A stretch of 64,000 nt of DNA from Pseudoxanthomonas kaohsiungensis (GTDB lineage Bacteria; Pseudomonadota; Gammaproteobacteria; Xanthomonadales; Xanthomonadaceae). The stretch is taken from the NCBI RefSeq assembly GCF_010211765.1, contig NZ_PDWO01000002.1, positions 62,001 through 126,000 of the forward strand, written 5' to 3'. Of this stretch, positions 53,040 through 63,100 are shown in pieces; the stretch's first letter is position 1, and every line of letters begins with the position of its first letter. Position numbers and translations under genes: made by a program. Below the pieces are notes generated by a model. It was given only the letters and a program-made list of their open reading frames with translations, was not told the origin of the DNA and made no database searches.

Positions 53040-55709
53040 ATGTCGCTGCACGACTACGCCCGCAAGCGCGACTTCGGCGCGACCCCGGAACCGCAGAGCG
53101 CGACGCGGCGGCGCGGGTCGAAGCGGCAGCCGATATTCGTCGTCCAGCTGCACCATGCATCGCGGCGCCACTACGACTTCCGGCTGGAGGCCGATGGCGT
53201 GCTCAAGAGCTGGGCGGTACCGAAGGGCCCGTCGTTGCGCGCCGGCGACAAGCGGCTGGCGGTGGAGGTCGAGGACCATCCGCTGGATTACGCCGGCTTC
53301 GAAGGCGACATCCCGGAAGGCCACTACGGCGCCGGCCACGTGGACATCTTCGACCAGGGCACCTGGACCACGGATGGCGAGCCGCTGGCGGCGATCGCCA
53401 GGGGCTCGCTGGATTTCGAACTGCATGGCGACAAGCTCAAGGGCGCCTGGAAGCTGGTCCGCACCGGCAAGCCGGCGCGGCAGCCGCAGTGGCTGCTGAT
53501 CAAGCGCAGCGACGACCACGCCGCCGACGTGGAGGCGGACGATCTGGTCGGGACTCCATCACGGACGGGCCGGCCGAGGGGCGAGGCCAGGGCACCAATC
53601 GCCGCCAAGAGCGCCAAGGCTGCCAAGGCTGCCATGGGCACGGCTGCCACGGGCGGGCATGCCAAGGCGCGCGCAGCGGCGAGAGAAAGCGCGCCTTCGC
53701 GCAAGTCCCCGCGACGGGAGGCCGCCTGGCGTGAGCGTGCGCTGGCGCTCGAGGGCGCGCGCGACCGTCCGCATCCCAGCGGCTTCGCCGCCGAACTGTG
53801 CACCCTGCGCGAGGCCCCGCCGTCCGGCGACGCCTGGCTGCACGAGATCAAGTGGGACGGCTACCGGTTGCTCGCCGACCTGGTCGATGGCCAGGCGAAA
53901 CTGCGCTCGCGCAACGACCTGGACTGGACCGCGCGCGTGCCGGCCATCGCCCGGGCCGTCGAGGCGCTGCCGGTCTCCGACGCGCACCTGGACGGCGAGC
54001 TGGTCGTGCTCGACGACCAGGGCCACAGCGACTTCTCCGCCTTGCAGCGCGTGCTGGAGGGCAGTTCGCGGCAGCCACTGCGATACGTGGTGTTCGACCT
54101 GCCCGGCGTGGCCGGCGTCGACCTGTCGCGCACGGCGCTGGTCGAGCGCAAGCGGCTGCTGCGCGAGCTGCTGGGCAGCACGCCCGGCGTGCTCGCCTAC
54201 AGCGACCACGTGGTGGGGCACGGAGCCGAGGTGTTCGCCGCCAGTGGCCGGGCCGGCTTCGAGGGCATCATCAGCAAGCGCGTGGACGCGCGGTACCGCG
54301 GCGGCCGCGGCCAGGACTGGATCAAGGTCAAGCACGAGGACGGCGACGAGTTCGTCGTGGTCGGCTACACCGCGCCGAAGGGCGCCCGGGGCCACTTCGG
54401 CTCGCTGCTGCTGGCGCGACCCGGGCAGGACGGCCTGAGGTACGTCGGCCGCGTCGGCAGCGGGTTCGGCGACGCGATGCTGCGCGACCTGTTCAAGCGC
54501 ATGCGGCCGCTGGAAACCGCTGGACCCACGGTCGAACTGCCGGCCCACGTCCCGCTGCGCCCGCGCAACGTACAGTGGCTGCAGCCCCGCCTGGTCGTGG
54601 AAGTGGCCTTCCGCGGCTGGGCCAAGGAAGGCCTGCTGCGCCAGGCCAGCTTCCGTGGACTGAGGGAGGACAAGGACATGGCCGACCTGATGCCGGAGAA
54701 GCCGGCCGCATCCCGGACGACGAAAGCACCCGCGCGAACGAAAGCCGGCAAGGGCGTGGCCACGGCGAAAGCAGGCAAGCGCGCGGCCGTGGCGAAGACG
54801 GCCGCGGTCAAGGCCAAGGCCAAGGCCGCGCCGAAGGCCGGCACCGCCGACGGTACCGACGTCGTGATCACCCATCCCGAACGGGTCGTGTATCCGGCCG
54901 ACGGCATGACCAAGGGCGACGTTGCGGCGTACTACCGCGCGATCGCACCATGGCTGCTGCGCGACATCGCCGGGCGGCCGCTGTCGCTGGTGCGCTGCCC
55001 CGACGGCGCGACCGGCCAGTGCTTCTTCCAGAAGCACCATGGCGCCGGCTTCGGCGAGGCGGTGCATGCGCTGCCACTGCGGCAGAAGAGCGGGATCGAG
55101 GACTACGTCTGGATCGACGACGCGACCGGCCTAATGCAGCTGGTGCAGATGAACGTGCTCGAGTTCCATCCGTGGGGCGCGACCGTGGAGGACCCCGAAC
55201 GCGCCGACCGGCTGGTGTTCGACCTGGATCCGGGGGAAGGCGTGCCGTGGAAAGCCGTGTGCGACGGCGCGCGCGAGGTTCGCGGCCGCCTGCGCGAGGC
55301 CGGCCTGGAAAGCTTCCTGCGCATGAGCGGCGGCAAGGGCCTGCACGTGGTGGTGCCGCTCGCGCCGGCGGTGCCATGGGAGCAGGCGCGCGACTTCTGC
55401 GAGGCCTTCGCCAGGGCGATGGAGGCGCATGCGCCGGATCGGTGGCTGGCCAACGCGCGCAAGGCGAAGCGGACCGGGCGGATCTTCCTGGACTGGCTGC
55501 GCAACACCCGCGGCGCGACCAGCGTGGCGAGCTGGTCGCTGCGTGCGCGCGAACACGCGACGGTGGCCATGCCGCTGCGATGGGAGGAGCTGGGCAAGTT
55601 CGACCGGCCGGGCGCGTTCAACCCGGACAAGGCGCTGCAGCGCGCGTCGCGGCTGCGCAAGGACCCGTGGGACGGGATCGACCGGTTGCGTCAGTCGCTG
55701 CCCGGCTGA
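53040..55709 (+). CDS. ligD: Multifunctional NHEJ DNA ligase D (PE-LIG-POL order)
   Basis: An 889-aa protein. The phosphoesterase domain is residues 30-155 (HHASRRHYDFRLE, DHPLDYAGFEGDIPEGHYGAG). The ATP-dependent ligase domain is about 245-545 with the adenylated Lys in EIKWDGYR (K271). The polymerase/primase domain is about 605-889 (FDLDPGEGVPW with the metal Asp pair, SGGKGLHVVVPL). Two Lys/Ala-rich linkers, about residues 175-235 and 545-600, join the domains. It processes and seals double-strand breaks with Ku. Confidence 0.95.
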   Translation: MSLHDYARKRDFGATPEPQSATRRRGSKRQPIFVVQLHHASRRHYDFRLEADGVLKSWAVPKGPSLRAGDKRLAVEVEDHPLDYAGFEGDIPEGHYGAGHVDIFDQGTWTTDGEPLAAIARGSLDFELHGDKLKGAWKLVRTGKPARQPQWLLIKRSDDHAADVEADDLVGTPSRTGRPRGEARAPIAAKSAKAAKAAMGTAATGGHAKARAAARESAPSRKSPRREAAWRERALALEGARDRPHPSGFAAELCTLREAPPSGDAWLHEIKWDGYRLLADLVDGQAKLRSRNDLDWTARVPAIARAVEALPVSDAHLDGELVVLDDQGHSDFSALQRVLEGSSRQPLRYVVFDLPGVAGVDLSRTALVERKRLLRELLGSTPGVLAYSDHVVGHGAEVFAASGRAGFEGIISKRVDARYRGGRGQDWIKVKHEDGDEFVVVGYTAPKGARGHFGSLLLARPGQDGLRYVGRVGSGFGDAMLRDLFKRMRPLETAGPTVELPAHVPLRPRNVQWLQPRLVVEVAFRGWAKEGLLRQASFRGLREDKDMADLMPEKPAASRTTKAPARTKAGKGVATAKAGKRAAVAKTAAVKAKAKAAPKAGTADGTDVVITHPERVVYPADGMTKGDVAAYYRAIAPWLLRDIAGRPLSLVRCPDGATGQCFFQKHHGAGFGEAVHALPLRQKSGIEDYVWIDDATGLMQLVQMNVLEFHPWGATVEDPERADRLVFDLDPGEGVPWKAVCDGAREVRGRLREAGLESFLRMSGGKGLHVVVPLAPAVPWEQARDFCEAFARAMEAHAPDRWLANARKAKRTGRIFLDWLRNTRGATSVASWSLRAREHATVAMPLRWEELGKFDRPGAFNPDKALQRASRLRKDPWDGIDRLRQSLPG

Positions 55710-55911
55710 ACCTTGCCGCATCTCCGGATGCTCGCAGGCGGGATGCGGGCCGGCGACGCAGGCGATGCACCCGGAGCCAGAGCGCCGCTGGCGTAACCCT
55801 CGCCAAGCCGCCGCCTGGGTTGGCGCTAGCGGACGGGTGCCCGACCTGCCGGAAGTCACTTTCGGCGCCCTGGCCATTGCCACGCGCCTCCGCGCGCCGG
55901 AGCATGCCCGC

Positions 55912-57030
55912 ATGCTCTCGTCGCTCAGAACCGCGCTGCAGCCGTTGCTCCAGCCGCTCGGCCTGGCCGGCCTGCTGACCATCCTCACCGTCGGCTATTC
56001 GATGCGCTTCGTCGAGGCGCCGTCGCGGGTGGCGGCCCACCTGCTGCTCGCGGCCTACCTGGCCCTGTTCGTCCTGCTCCAGTTCCTTCCCGAGCACCGG
56101 CGCGGCTGGCGCCATGCGGCGCTGCTGGCCATGCCGCTGGTGGTGCTGGCGCTATGCCGCCTCAGCGTCGAGGTCGGCGCATCCCAGGTGCTGCTGGTCA
56201 TCTGGGCCGCCTGTACCGTGGCGGCCTGGCCGGTGCGGCTGGCGGCGCCGGTGGTGCTGCTGGTCAACGTCGCCTTCTTCCTCGTCCTGCGCAGCCTCGG
56301 ATTCCATGATCCGCTGCCGATGGTGCTGATCAACCTCGGCTTCCAGGCACTCGGCGCCATCTGCGTGTACTACGCCGAATCGGCCGAGCGCGCCCGGGCG
56401 GCGCTGGCACGGGTCAACGCCGACCTGCTCGCGACGCGCGCCCTGCTCGCCGACAGCGCCCGCGACGCCGAGCGGCTGCGGATGGCGCGCGAGCTGCACG
56501 ACGTGGCCGGGCACAAGCTCACCGCCATGCGCCTGAACCTGCGCGCGCTGGCCGCCGACCCGGCGCTGGCCGGGCGGGCCGACGTCGCCCTGGCCGACCG
56601 CCTGGCCGGCGAACTGCTCGGCGACATCCGCCAGGTGGTGCAGTCGCTGCGCGACGACCGTGGCCTGGACCTGGCCACGGCCTTGCGCGCGCTCGCCGCC
56701 CCCTTCCCGCGGCCCTCGCTGCATCTCACAATCGCACCCGGGGTACGCATCACCGACCCGGCCGTGGCCGAGACGGTGCTGCGGCTGGCGCAGGAGGCGC
56801 TGACCAACTCGGCACGCCATGCCGGCGCGGAGCGCGTGTGGCTGCGGATCGACCACGGGGAAGACGGCTTGCGCATCGAGATCCACGACGACGGGCAGTG
56901 CGGCGCCGACCTGCGCGAGGGCAACGGCATCGCAGGCATGCGCGAACGCCTGGCCGCACTGGACGGCGCACTCATGGTCGGCCGTACCGAGCGCGGCGGC
57001 CTGCGGCTGCTGGCCAGGCTGCCGGCGTGA
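55912..57030 (+). CDS. NarL-type sensor histidine kinase
   Basis: A 372-aa kinase. The N-terminal third has about six hydrophobic segments. The dimerisation/phosphoacceptor region (ARELHDVAGHKLTAM, with His near residue 196) is of the HisKA_3 type, and the C-terminal ATPase domain has LRLAQEALTNSARHAGA and GNGIAGMRERL. No periplasmic sensor domain is visible, so sensing may occur in the membrane. Its stop overlaps the regulator start by 4 bp. Signal unknown. Confidence 0.88.
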   Translation: MLSSLRTALQPLLQPLGLAGLLTILTVGYSMRFVEAPSRVAAHLLLAAYLALFVLLQFLPEHRRGWRHAALLAMPLVVLALCRLSVEVGASQVLLVIWAACTVAAWPVRLAAPVVLLVNVAFFLVLRSLGFHDPLPMVLINLGFQALGAICVYYAESAERARAALARVNADLLATRALLADSARDAERLRMARELHDVAGHKLTAMRLNLRALAADPALAGRADVALADRLAGELLGDIRQVVQSLRDDRGLDLATALRALAAPFPRPSLHLTIAPGVRITDPAVAETVLRLAQEALTNSARHAGAERVWLRIDHGEDGLRIEIHDDGQCGADLREGNGIAGMRERLAALDGALMVGRTERGGLRLLARLPA

Positions 57031-57671
57031 ACGGCCCGGAACGGCCGCTGCGGGTCGCGCTGGCCGACGACCAGGCATTGGTGCGCGCCGGACTGCGGGC
57101 GCTGCTGGAACGGCTCGGCATCGAGGTCGCGTTCGAGGCCGAGGACGGCCAGGGCCTGCTGGACGCATTGCAGCTGCAGCCGGTGGACGTGGTCCTGAGC
57201 GACATCCGCATGCCGGGCCTGGACGGCATCGCCGCCCTGCGGGAACTGCGCGACGAAGGCGACCGCACGCCGGTACTGCTGCTGACCACCTTCGACGACA
57301 GCGACCTGCTGCTGCACGCGCGCGACGCCGGCGCCCAGGGCTTCCTGCTCAAGGACGCCGCCCCGGACGACCTGCACGAGGCGATCCTGCGCGTGGCCGC
57401 CGGCGAAACCCTGCTGGCCCCGGTCAGCACCGACCCGGTGCGCGCGCGCTACCGCTTCCACGACGAGGCCCCGCCGACCGACACCTTCGGCGAGCGCGAA
57501 GTCGCGATCCTGCGCCTGCTCGCCGGCGGCTACTCCAACAGGGAAATCGCCCGCAGCCTGTTCCTGGCCGAGGGCACGGTGAAGAACTACGTCTCCACCA
57601 TCCTCGACAAGCTCGGCACCCGCGACCGCACGCGGGCGGTGCTGAAGGCGATCACGTTGCGGATCATCTGA
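57027..57671 (+). CDS. NarL/FixJ-family response regulator
   Basis: A 214-aa regulator. The receiver domain has the acidic pair D14/D15, phosphoacceptor D59 (LSDIRMPG) and K109 (LLKDAAP). The C-terminal LuxR-type HTH is EREVAILRLLAGGYSNREIA, then VKNYVSTILDKLG. The start is GTG 57027, inside the last codons of the kinase gene, giving tight coupling. Target genes are unknown. Confidence 0.92.
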   Translation: MNGPERPLRVALADDQALVRAGLRALLERLGIEVAFEAEDGQGLLDALQLQPVDVVLSDIRMPGLDGIAALRELRDEGDRTPVLLLTTFDDSDLLLHARDAGAQGFLLKDAAPDDLHEAILRVAAGETLLAPVSTDPVRARYRFHDEAPPTDTFGEREVAILRLLAGGYSNREIARSLFLAEGTVKNYVSTILDKLGTRDRTRAVLKAITLRII

Positions 57672-57857
57672 GCCAACACGCTAAAGTGATTCCAGCCTTT
57701 CCAGACAAAGATTGGACATAGGGCGCAGTTTCGAATCGGAATTTGCTTGAGATGGTCTCGATCGATCCATGACCCTCTTGAATCTGGCCCGCTTCCCTGC
57801 AAGTTATCGTTTAGCTTGATGGGCTAATTCAGCCCGCCTAGCTTAAGCAGGTGTTCC

Positions 57858-58076
57858 ATGAATTCGTTAAAGATCGCATGCATGGCAGTGGTAGGCTTTG
57901 CCGCCATGATGGGTGCTCCGCAGGCCAAGGCTGACGGCGAGATTGTCGATACGGTTCATCATTGCACACAGAACAGCTGTCTGGTCACACGCTGCATCCA
58001 CTATGCCGGCTTTTATGACTGTGCTACTGGTTGGTATCCCCGCTTTATGTTCCCCGACTACCGCGAGGAGCCGTAG
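57858..58076 (+). CDS. Small secreted Cys-containing protein
   Basis: A 72-aa precursor. The signal peptide runs to about residue 25 (APQAKA). The mature peptide of about 47 residues has four Cys (C36, C41, C46, C55), probably two disulphides, and an aromatic end (WYPRFMFPDY). No family recognised. GC content is lower than the flanks. It may be a periplasmic or secreted peptide. A Sel1-like protein gene follows after a hairpin. Confidence 0.6.
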   Translation: MNSLKIACMAVVGFAAMMGAPQAKADGEIVDTVHHCTQNSCLVTRCIHYAGFYDCATGWYPRFMFPDYREEP

Positions 58077-58087
58077 CTCCCACGATC

Positions 58088-58114
58088 CTCGCCACCCGGT
58101 AATCAGGTGGCGAG
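58088..58114 (+). terminator. Intergenic hairpin
   Basis: CTCGCCACC (58088-58096) pairs with GGTGGCGAG (58106-58114) around a 9-nt loop, lying between the small secreted protein and the Sel1-like gene. It is a perfect 9-bp stem but lacks a T tract, so it may attenuate rather than terminate. Confidence 0.5.
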
Positions 58115-58131
58115 TCTGGAGCCAATGATCG

Positions 58132-58830
58132 ATGAATCGATATCCAGGTTTCATTGCTGGCCTGTTCCTCCTTGTCAGCGGCCATCTTTTGGCAGGGGAG
58201 GAGCCGCTGATCGATACGGAAGACCAGAAGGTCATGAGTTCGCGCAGCTTCCTCGAGGCGCACCCGGACATGAAGTACCGCACGGAAGGCTGGCTTGCCT
58301 ACGATGAAGGCAGATACGAGGACGCGCGGAAGCTCTTCACGAAGGCTGCAGGCTTCGGCGACAAGCTGTCCCAGGCGATGTTGGCCGAGATGGCATGGAA
58401 GGGCATCGGCCAGCCGGTGGATCGCCCTCTTGGTTACGCATGGGCCGATATCTCTGCCGAGCGTGGCTATCGGCAGTTCGTCGCTCTGCGGGAGCAGTAC
58501 TGGAGGCAGCTGAGCGACGCGGAACGGATGCGCGCCATCGAGATCGGCCAGCCGCTCCTGGACAAGTACACCCATGCGGTGACCGGGGCAGCCCTGAAGA
58601 AGGAACTGCGCAAGGCGCGGCGCTACATGATCAGCGGACGGATCAACCGCGGTGCGGATGTGGTGGTGCCTGGTCCGTATGGCATGGCCACGGTCATCCG
58701 CGGCCACGATTTCTACGCGGAGAAGTTCTGGAACGCGGGGCGCTATCAGGAGTGGGTGGACGAAGTGTGGACGGATCCACCCAGGGAAAATGTCGATGTT
58801 GGGGCACCGATCACCATTGGTGCGGAGTAG
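58132..58830 (+). CDS. Exported Sel1-like repeat protein
   Basis: A 232-aa protein with a signal peptide (FIAGLFLLVSGHLLAGEE). The part GRYEDARKLFTKAAGFGDKLSQAMLAEM then GIGQPVDRPLGYAWADISAERGY follows the Sel1/TPR-like pattern of about two repeats. The C-terminus (residues 165-232) has no known motif. It is probably a periplasmic adaptor. It begins 55 bp after the small Cys protein gene and may share its transcript. Confidence 0.72.
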   Translation: MNRYPGFIAGLFLLVSGHLLAGEEPLIDTEDQKVMSSRSFLEAHPDMKYRTEGWLAYDEGRYEDARKLFTKAAGFGDKLSQAMLAEMAWKGIGQPVDRPLGYAWADISAERGYRQFVALREQYWRQLSDAERMRAIEIGQPLLDKYTHAVTGAALKKELRKARRYMISGRINRGADVVVPGPYGMATVIRGHDFYAEKFWNAGRYQEWVDEVWTDPPRENVDVGAPITIGAE

Positions 58831-58900
58831 CGCGAGAAGGACTGCCCTCTGCCGCGACTCCGATGGCTGCTCCTCCTGTACCTGTCGCCGTGTACCCCGC

Positions 58901-59917
58901 TCAACGCCTGACGTCGTACCGCCCCTCGCCCACCAGCGCCTCCACGTCCGCCTCCGACACCAGGTTGAAGTCGCCCGGGATCGAATGCTTGAGGCAGCCG
59001 GCGGCCAGGCCGAAGCGGATCGTGCGCTCCGGCGCCCAGCCGTGGACCAGGCCATGCAGCACGCCGGCGGCGAAGGCGTCGCCGCCTCCTATGCGGTCGA
59101 CGATCGGGCCGACTTCCTCCTGCGGCGCCAGTGCGGTGCCGCTGTCGCGGCCGACCAGCACGCCCGATAGCGCATGGGCATCGACATTGCGCGGCGCGCG
59201 GATGGTGCAGGCCATCCATCGCAGGTGCGGGAAGGCGGCGAAGGCATCGGCCGCCGCCGCCTCGATGCGGGCAAGCGGCTCGGCCTGCGGGTACTGGCCG
59301 CCGAGCACCACGCCCATGTCGCGGTAGTCGGCGAACAGCAGGTCGGCCTCGGCCATCAGCTCGGAGAGGATCGCCCTGGCGTCGCCCTGCCATACCTCCC
59401 AGAGCTTCGGACGGAAGTTGCCGTCGAACGACACCTTCACTCCTGCCCTGCGCGCGGCGCGGGCGGCGGCCAGCGCGGTGGCAGCAGTGTTGGCACCCAG
59501 CGCCGGCGTCACCCCGGACAGGTGCAGCCAGTCGGCGCCCTGCAGCAGTGCCGGCCAGTCGTAGGCGTCGGCCGGGGCCAGGGCGAAGGCCGAGCTGGCG
59601 CGGTCGTACAGCACCTCGGCCGGGCGGTGGATCGCGCCTGGGGCTAGGAAGTACAGGCCCATGCGGCCGGCGACCTTGCGCACGCCGGCGGTATCGAGGC
59701 CATGGCGCCGCAGTTCACCGGCGGCCGCCTCGCCCAGCGCGTTGTCGGCCACCGTGCTGACGGCCGCGACCTGGTGGCCGAAATGGGCGAGGGAAACGCC
59801 GACGTTGGCTTCCGCGCCGCCAATCCGCGCGTCCAGTTGCGGACTCTGCAGCAGCTTTTCGCGACCTGGCGCGCTCAGGCGCAGCAGCAGTTCACCGAAA
59901 CACACGACACGCGCCAT
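58901..59917 (-). CDS. kdgK: 2-keto-3-deoxygluconate kinase (PfkB family)
   Basis: A 338-aa sugar kinase. The RIGGAEANVGVSLAHFG start and the DRIGGGDAFAAG catalytic loop (D280) mark the PfkB/ribokinase family; neighbours and length favour KdgK, which phosphorylates KDG from pectin and alginate breakdown to feed the Entner-Doudoroff route. The start is ATG 59917, preceded by GGGAGGGG. It is divergent from a large TonB receptor gene and part of a pectin-use locus. A fructokinase role is the alternative. Confidence 0.85.
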   Translation of the reverse strand: MARVVCFGELLLRLSAPGREKLLQSPQLDARIGGAEANVGVSLAHFGHQVAAVSTVADNALGEAAAGELRRHGLDTAGVRKVAGRMGLYFLAPGAIHRPAEVLYDRASSAFALAPADAYDWPALLQGADWLHLSGVTPALGANTAATALAAARAARRAGVKVSFDGNFRPKLWEVWQGDARAILSELMAEADLLFADYRDMGVVLGGQYPQAEPLARIEAAAADAFAAFPHLRWMACTIRAPRNVDAHALSGVLVGRDSGTALAPQEEVGPIVDRIGGGDAFAAGVLHGLVHGWAPERTIRFGLAAGCLKHSIPGDFNLVSEADVEALVGEGRYDVRR

Positions 59918-59981
59918 TTTCCCCTCCCAGGCCCGGTGCGGGCGGCACCGATGGTGGCATGCCGCCCCGGCGGAGTGCCGT

Positions 59982-59996
59982 TGGCTAGCGGTGTCA
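59982..59996. promoter_or_regulatory. Operator-like site A, kdgK side
   Basis: TGGCTAGCGGTGTCA, 65 bp upstream of kdgK. It matches site B at 13 of 15 positions in the same orientation and has the half-inverted TG-C/G-CA ends seen in LacI-type operators. Confidence 0.5.
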
Positions 59997-60094
59997 ATTC
60001 TAGCGGTCCGGTCGATTGTTGCCAGCGCGCCCACCCCGGGTTCCGTGCTGCGCTGCAAGATGCCAAGCCGCCATGCCACTGTTACGGTTCCGTT

Positions 60095-60109
60095 TGACTA
60101 TCGGTGTCA
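60095..60109. promoter_or_regulatory. Operator-like site B, receptor side
   Basis: TGACTATCGGTGTCA, 85 bp upstream of the receptor start. The outer TGAC/GTCA form an inverted repeat. The distance between the centres of the two sites is 113 bp, close to a whole number of helical turns, which would allow looping. Confidence 0.5.
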
Positions 60110-60193
60110 TCGACATCGGCAGCATCCGGCAGGGCGAGGCCCCCGGGTACCAATCCCGCAGTACCGATAAACGCCCTGGGAGGGGATCGAGTG

Positions 60194-63100
60194 ATGCAAC
60201 AGCGCACTTTCTGCAGGAAGACACCGGTTACCATGCTAGCCACCGCGATCGCGCTGGCGCTTTCCGCGCCGCTGGCGGCACAGGAAGCAGGCGAGGCACC
60301 GGCGGCGAGCAGCCAGGACATCGCCGACCTCGACAAGGTCACCGTCACCGGCTACCGCCAGAGCCTGCAGAAGTCCCTGGACGAGAAGCGCTACTCCACC
60401 GAGCAGGTCGACGCGATCTTCGCCGAGGACATCGGCAAGTTCCCGGACCAGAACCTGGCCGAATCGCTGCAGCGCATCGCCGGCGTGTCGATCGACCGCG
60501 AAGGCGGCGAAGGCCAACGCATCTCGATCCGGGGCCTGGGCTCGGACTTCACCCGCGTGCGCCTGAACGGCCTGGAGGCGCTGGCCACCGCCGGCACCGG
60601 TACCGGCGGCGTCAACCGCAGCCGCGGCTTCGACTTCAACACCTTCGCCTCCGAGCTCTTCAGCCAGGTCAAGGTCAACAAGACCCAGTCGGCGCAGATG
60701 GACGAGGGCTCGCTAGGCTCGACCGTGGACCTGCGCGCGTCGCGCCCGTTCGACTACGACGGCTTCCGCGCCTCGGCCAGCGCCCAGGCCGGGTATGGCG
60801 AGCTGACCGAGAAGTTCGATCCGCGCGTGTCGGGCCTGGTCTCCAACACCTGGGGCGACGGCACCTTCGGCGCGCTGCTGTCGGCCTCCTACAGCAAACG
60901 CAACGTCTACGAGGAAGGCTACAACCCGGTGCGCTGGGAGCACGGCAACCACCGCAACTCCAACCAGTCCAATGCGGCCAACAACGGCACCTACGGCTTC
61001 TGCTCGCCGGTCGGCTACAACCCGCAGACTCCGCGCAATCCCGCCTCCAACGAGACCCCGGCGGGCAGTGGTTCGCAGGCCAACCAGGACCGCAACAACG
61101 GCTGGGGCAGCTTCGGCATCAGCCCGACCATGTGCGGCACCGGCCTGCCGCGCCCGGCCAACACCCCGGAGAACATCGCCGCCTACGAGACGGCGACCAA
61201 TGCGTGGCATCCGCGCTACCCGCGCTACATCCGCACCGCGCACGAGATCGAGCGCCTGGGCGTGACCGGTGCCCTGCAGTGGCGGGTCTCCGATGACACC
61301 CTGCTCAGCTTCGATGCGATGTACTCGGAGCTGTCCAAGGACCAGCGCGAGGATTCGCTGGGCGCCAACCTGCACCGCGCCGCCAACCTCGGCGGCAAGA
61401 CCCAGATCGTGGTGCGCGAAGCCGAGGTCGACAGCATGAACCGGCTCACCTACGGCGTGTTCGACAACGTCGACTTCCGTACCGAATCGACCGCCATCGA
61501 GGAGACCACCGAGTTCCAGCAGTACAGCCTGACCCTCGAGCAGCACATCAACGATTCAGTAAGACTCGACGCGCAGGTCGGTCATTCGCGCTCGGACTAC
61601 GAACGCCCGGTGTTCTCGCTGGTGAGCTTCGACAACCAGAACCTGGACGGTTTCGTGCTGGACATGCGGGGCAACCCGGACATGCCGCGGATGACCTTCC
61701 CGTTCGACCTCAACAGTGCCTCGTCCTGGTCCTGGCTGGGCTACGGCGCCGTGCCGGTCAACAGCAACGGGACCGCGCGCGGCAGCAACATCAGCGAAGT
61801 CCGGCTCAATCCGCAGTACGTGGATAACTCGTTCGACACCGCCAAGGTGGACCTGGAGTTCAACCTCAACCCGACCTTCGCCCTGCGCGGCGGCCTGGCC
61901 TACAAGAGCTACGACATGAGCTCGGAGGAATACCGGCACATCAGCTACGGCCGCCTGGCCCAGGCGCTGCCGGCCGGGGTGACAGTGGGCGACCTGAGCA
62001 CCTCGCTGGACGGCTTCGGCGCCAACCTGTCGGGGGCGCCGTCGAGCTGGCTGGTGCCCGACTTCGACCAGGTCGCGCAGCTGCTGGACATCTACTGCAA
62101 CTGCGACAGCGGCGCGCGCGGCGGCGACTACCGCCTGGCCAGCGTCGGCCACTTCGGCGCGTCGAACAACAACTTCGAGGTCAACGAGCGCAGCCTGGGT
62201 AGCTACCTGCAGCTGGATTTCAACACGGACCTGATGGCGCGGTCGTTCCGTGGCAACGTGGGCGTGCGTGTGGTCAACACCCAGATCACCGCTTCCGGCT
62301 GGGCGCCGTGCGCGGCCAGCAACCCGGCCAACAATTCCGAGAACTGCCAGGCGTTCTTCGGCGTGGCCAACGCCACCTCCGCACCCGGTGACCGCTACCT
62401 GGTCGGCACAGAGGTCACCCACGACTACCAGGACGTGCTGCCGGCGATGAACCTGGCGTGGGACCTGACCGACGAGCTGGTGCTGCGCTTCGGCGCGGCC
62501 AAGACCATGGCCCGCCCCGCGCTGCTGTACCTGTCGCCGGGCGTCAGCGGCGGACCGACGCAGTACTTCGACGACGGCCGCACCTACTCGATCAACCTCG
62601 GCAACCCGCAGCTGGAGCCCTTCCGCTCGACCAACTACGACCTGATCGCCGAGTGGTACTTCGCCGAAGGCGCCCTGCTTTCGGGCGCGATCTTCTATAA
62701 GGACATCGAAAGCTACATCCAGCGCACCCGCCTGCTCAGCACCTGGGAGGACATGGGTTATTCGCTGGACCTGCTGCCGGCCGGCTTCGGCCCGGACACG
62801 GTGTTCAACGTGCAGAGCTACTTCAACACCCCCGGCGGCCCGCTCAAGGGCTACGAGCTGACCTACCAGCAGCCGTTCACCTTCCTGCCGGGGGCGTGGC
62901 GCAACTTCGGCGTGCAGCTGAACTACACCCACGTAGAGTCCGAGATCACCTACCTGTTCAGCACCGCGGCCAACAGCAACACCACCGTGGTCACCGAGTA
63001 CACCAACAACGACCTGATCAACCTCTCGCCGAATTCCTACAACGCCACGCTCTACTACGACGATGGCCGCTTCAGCGCGCGCCTGTCGACCAGCTACCGC

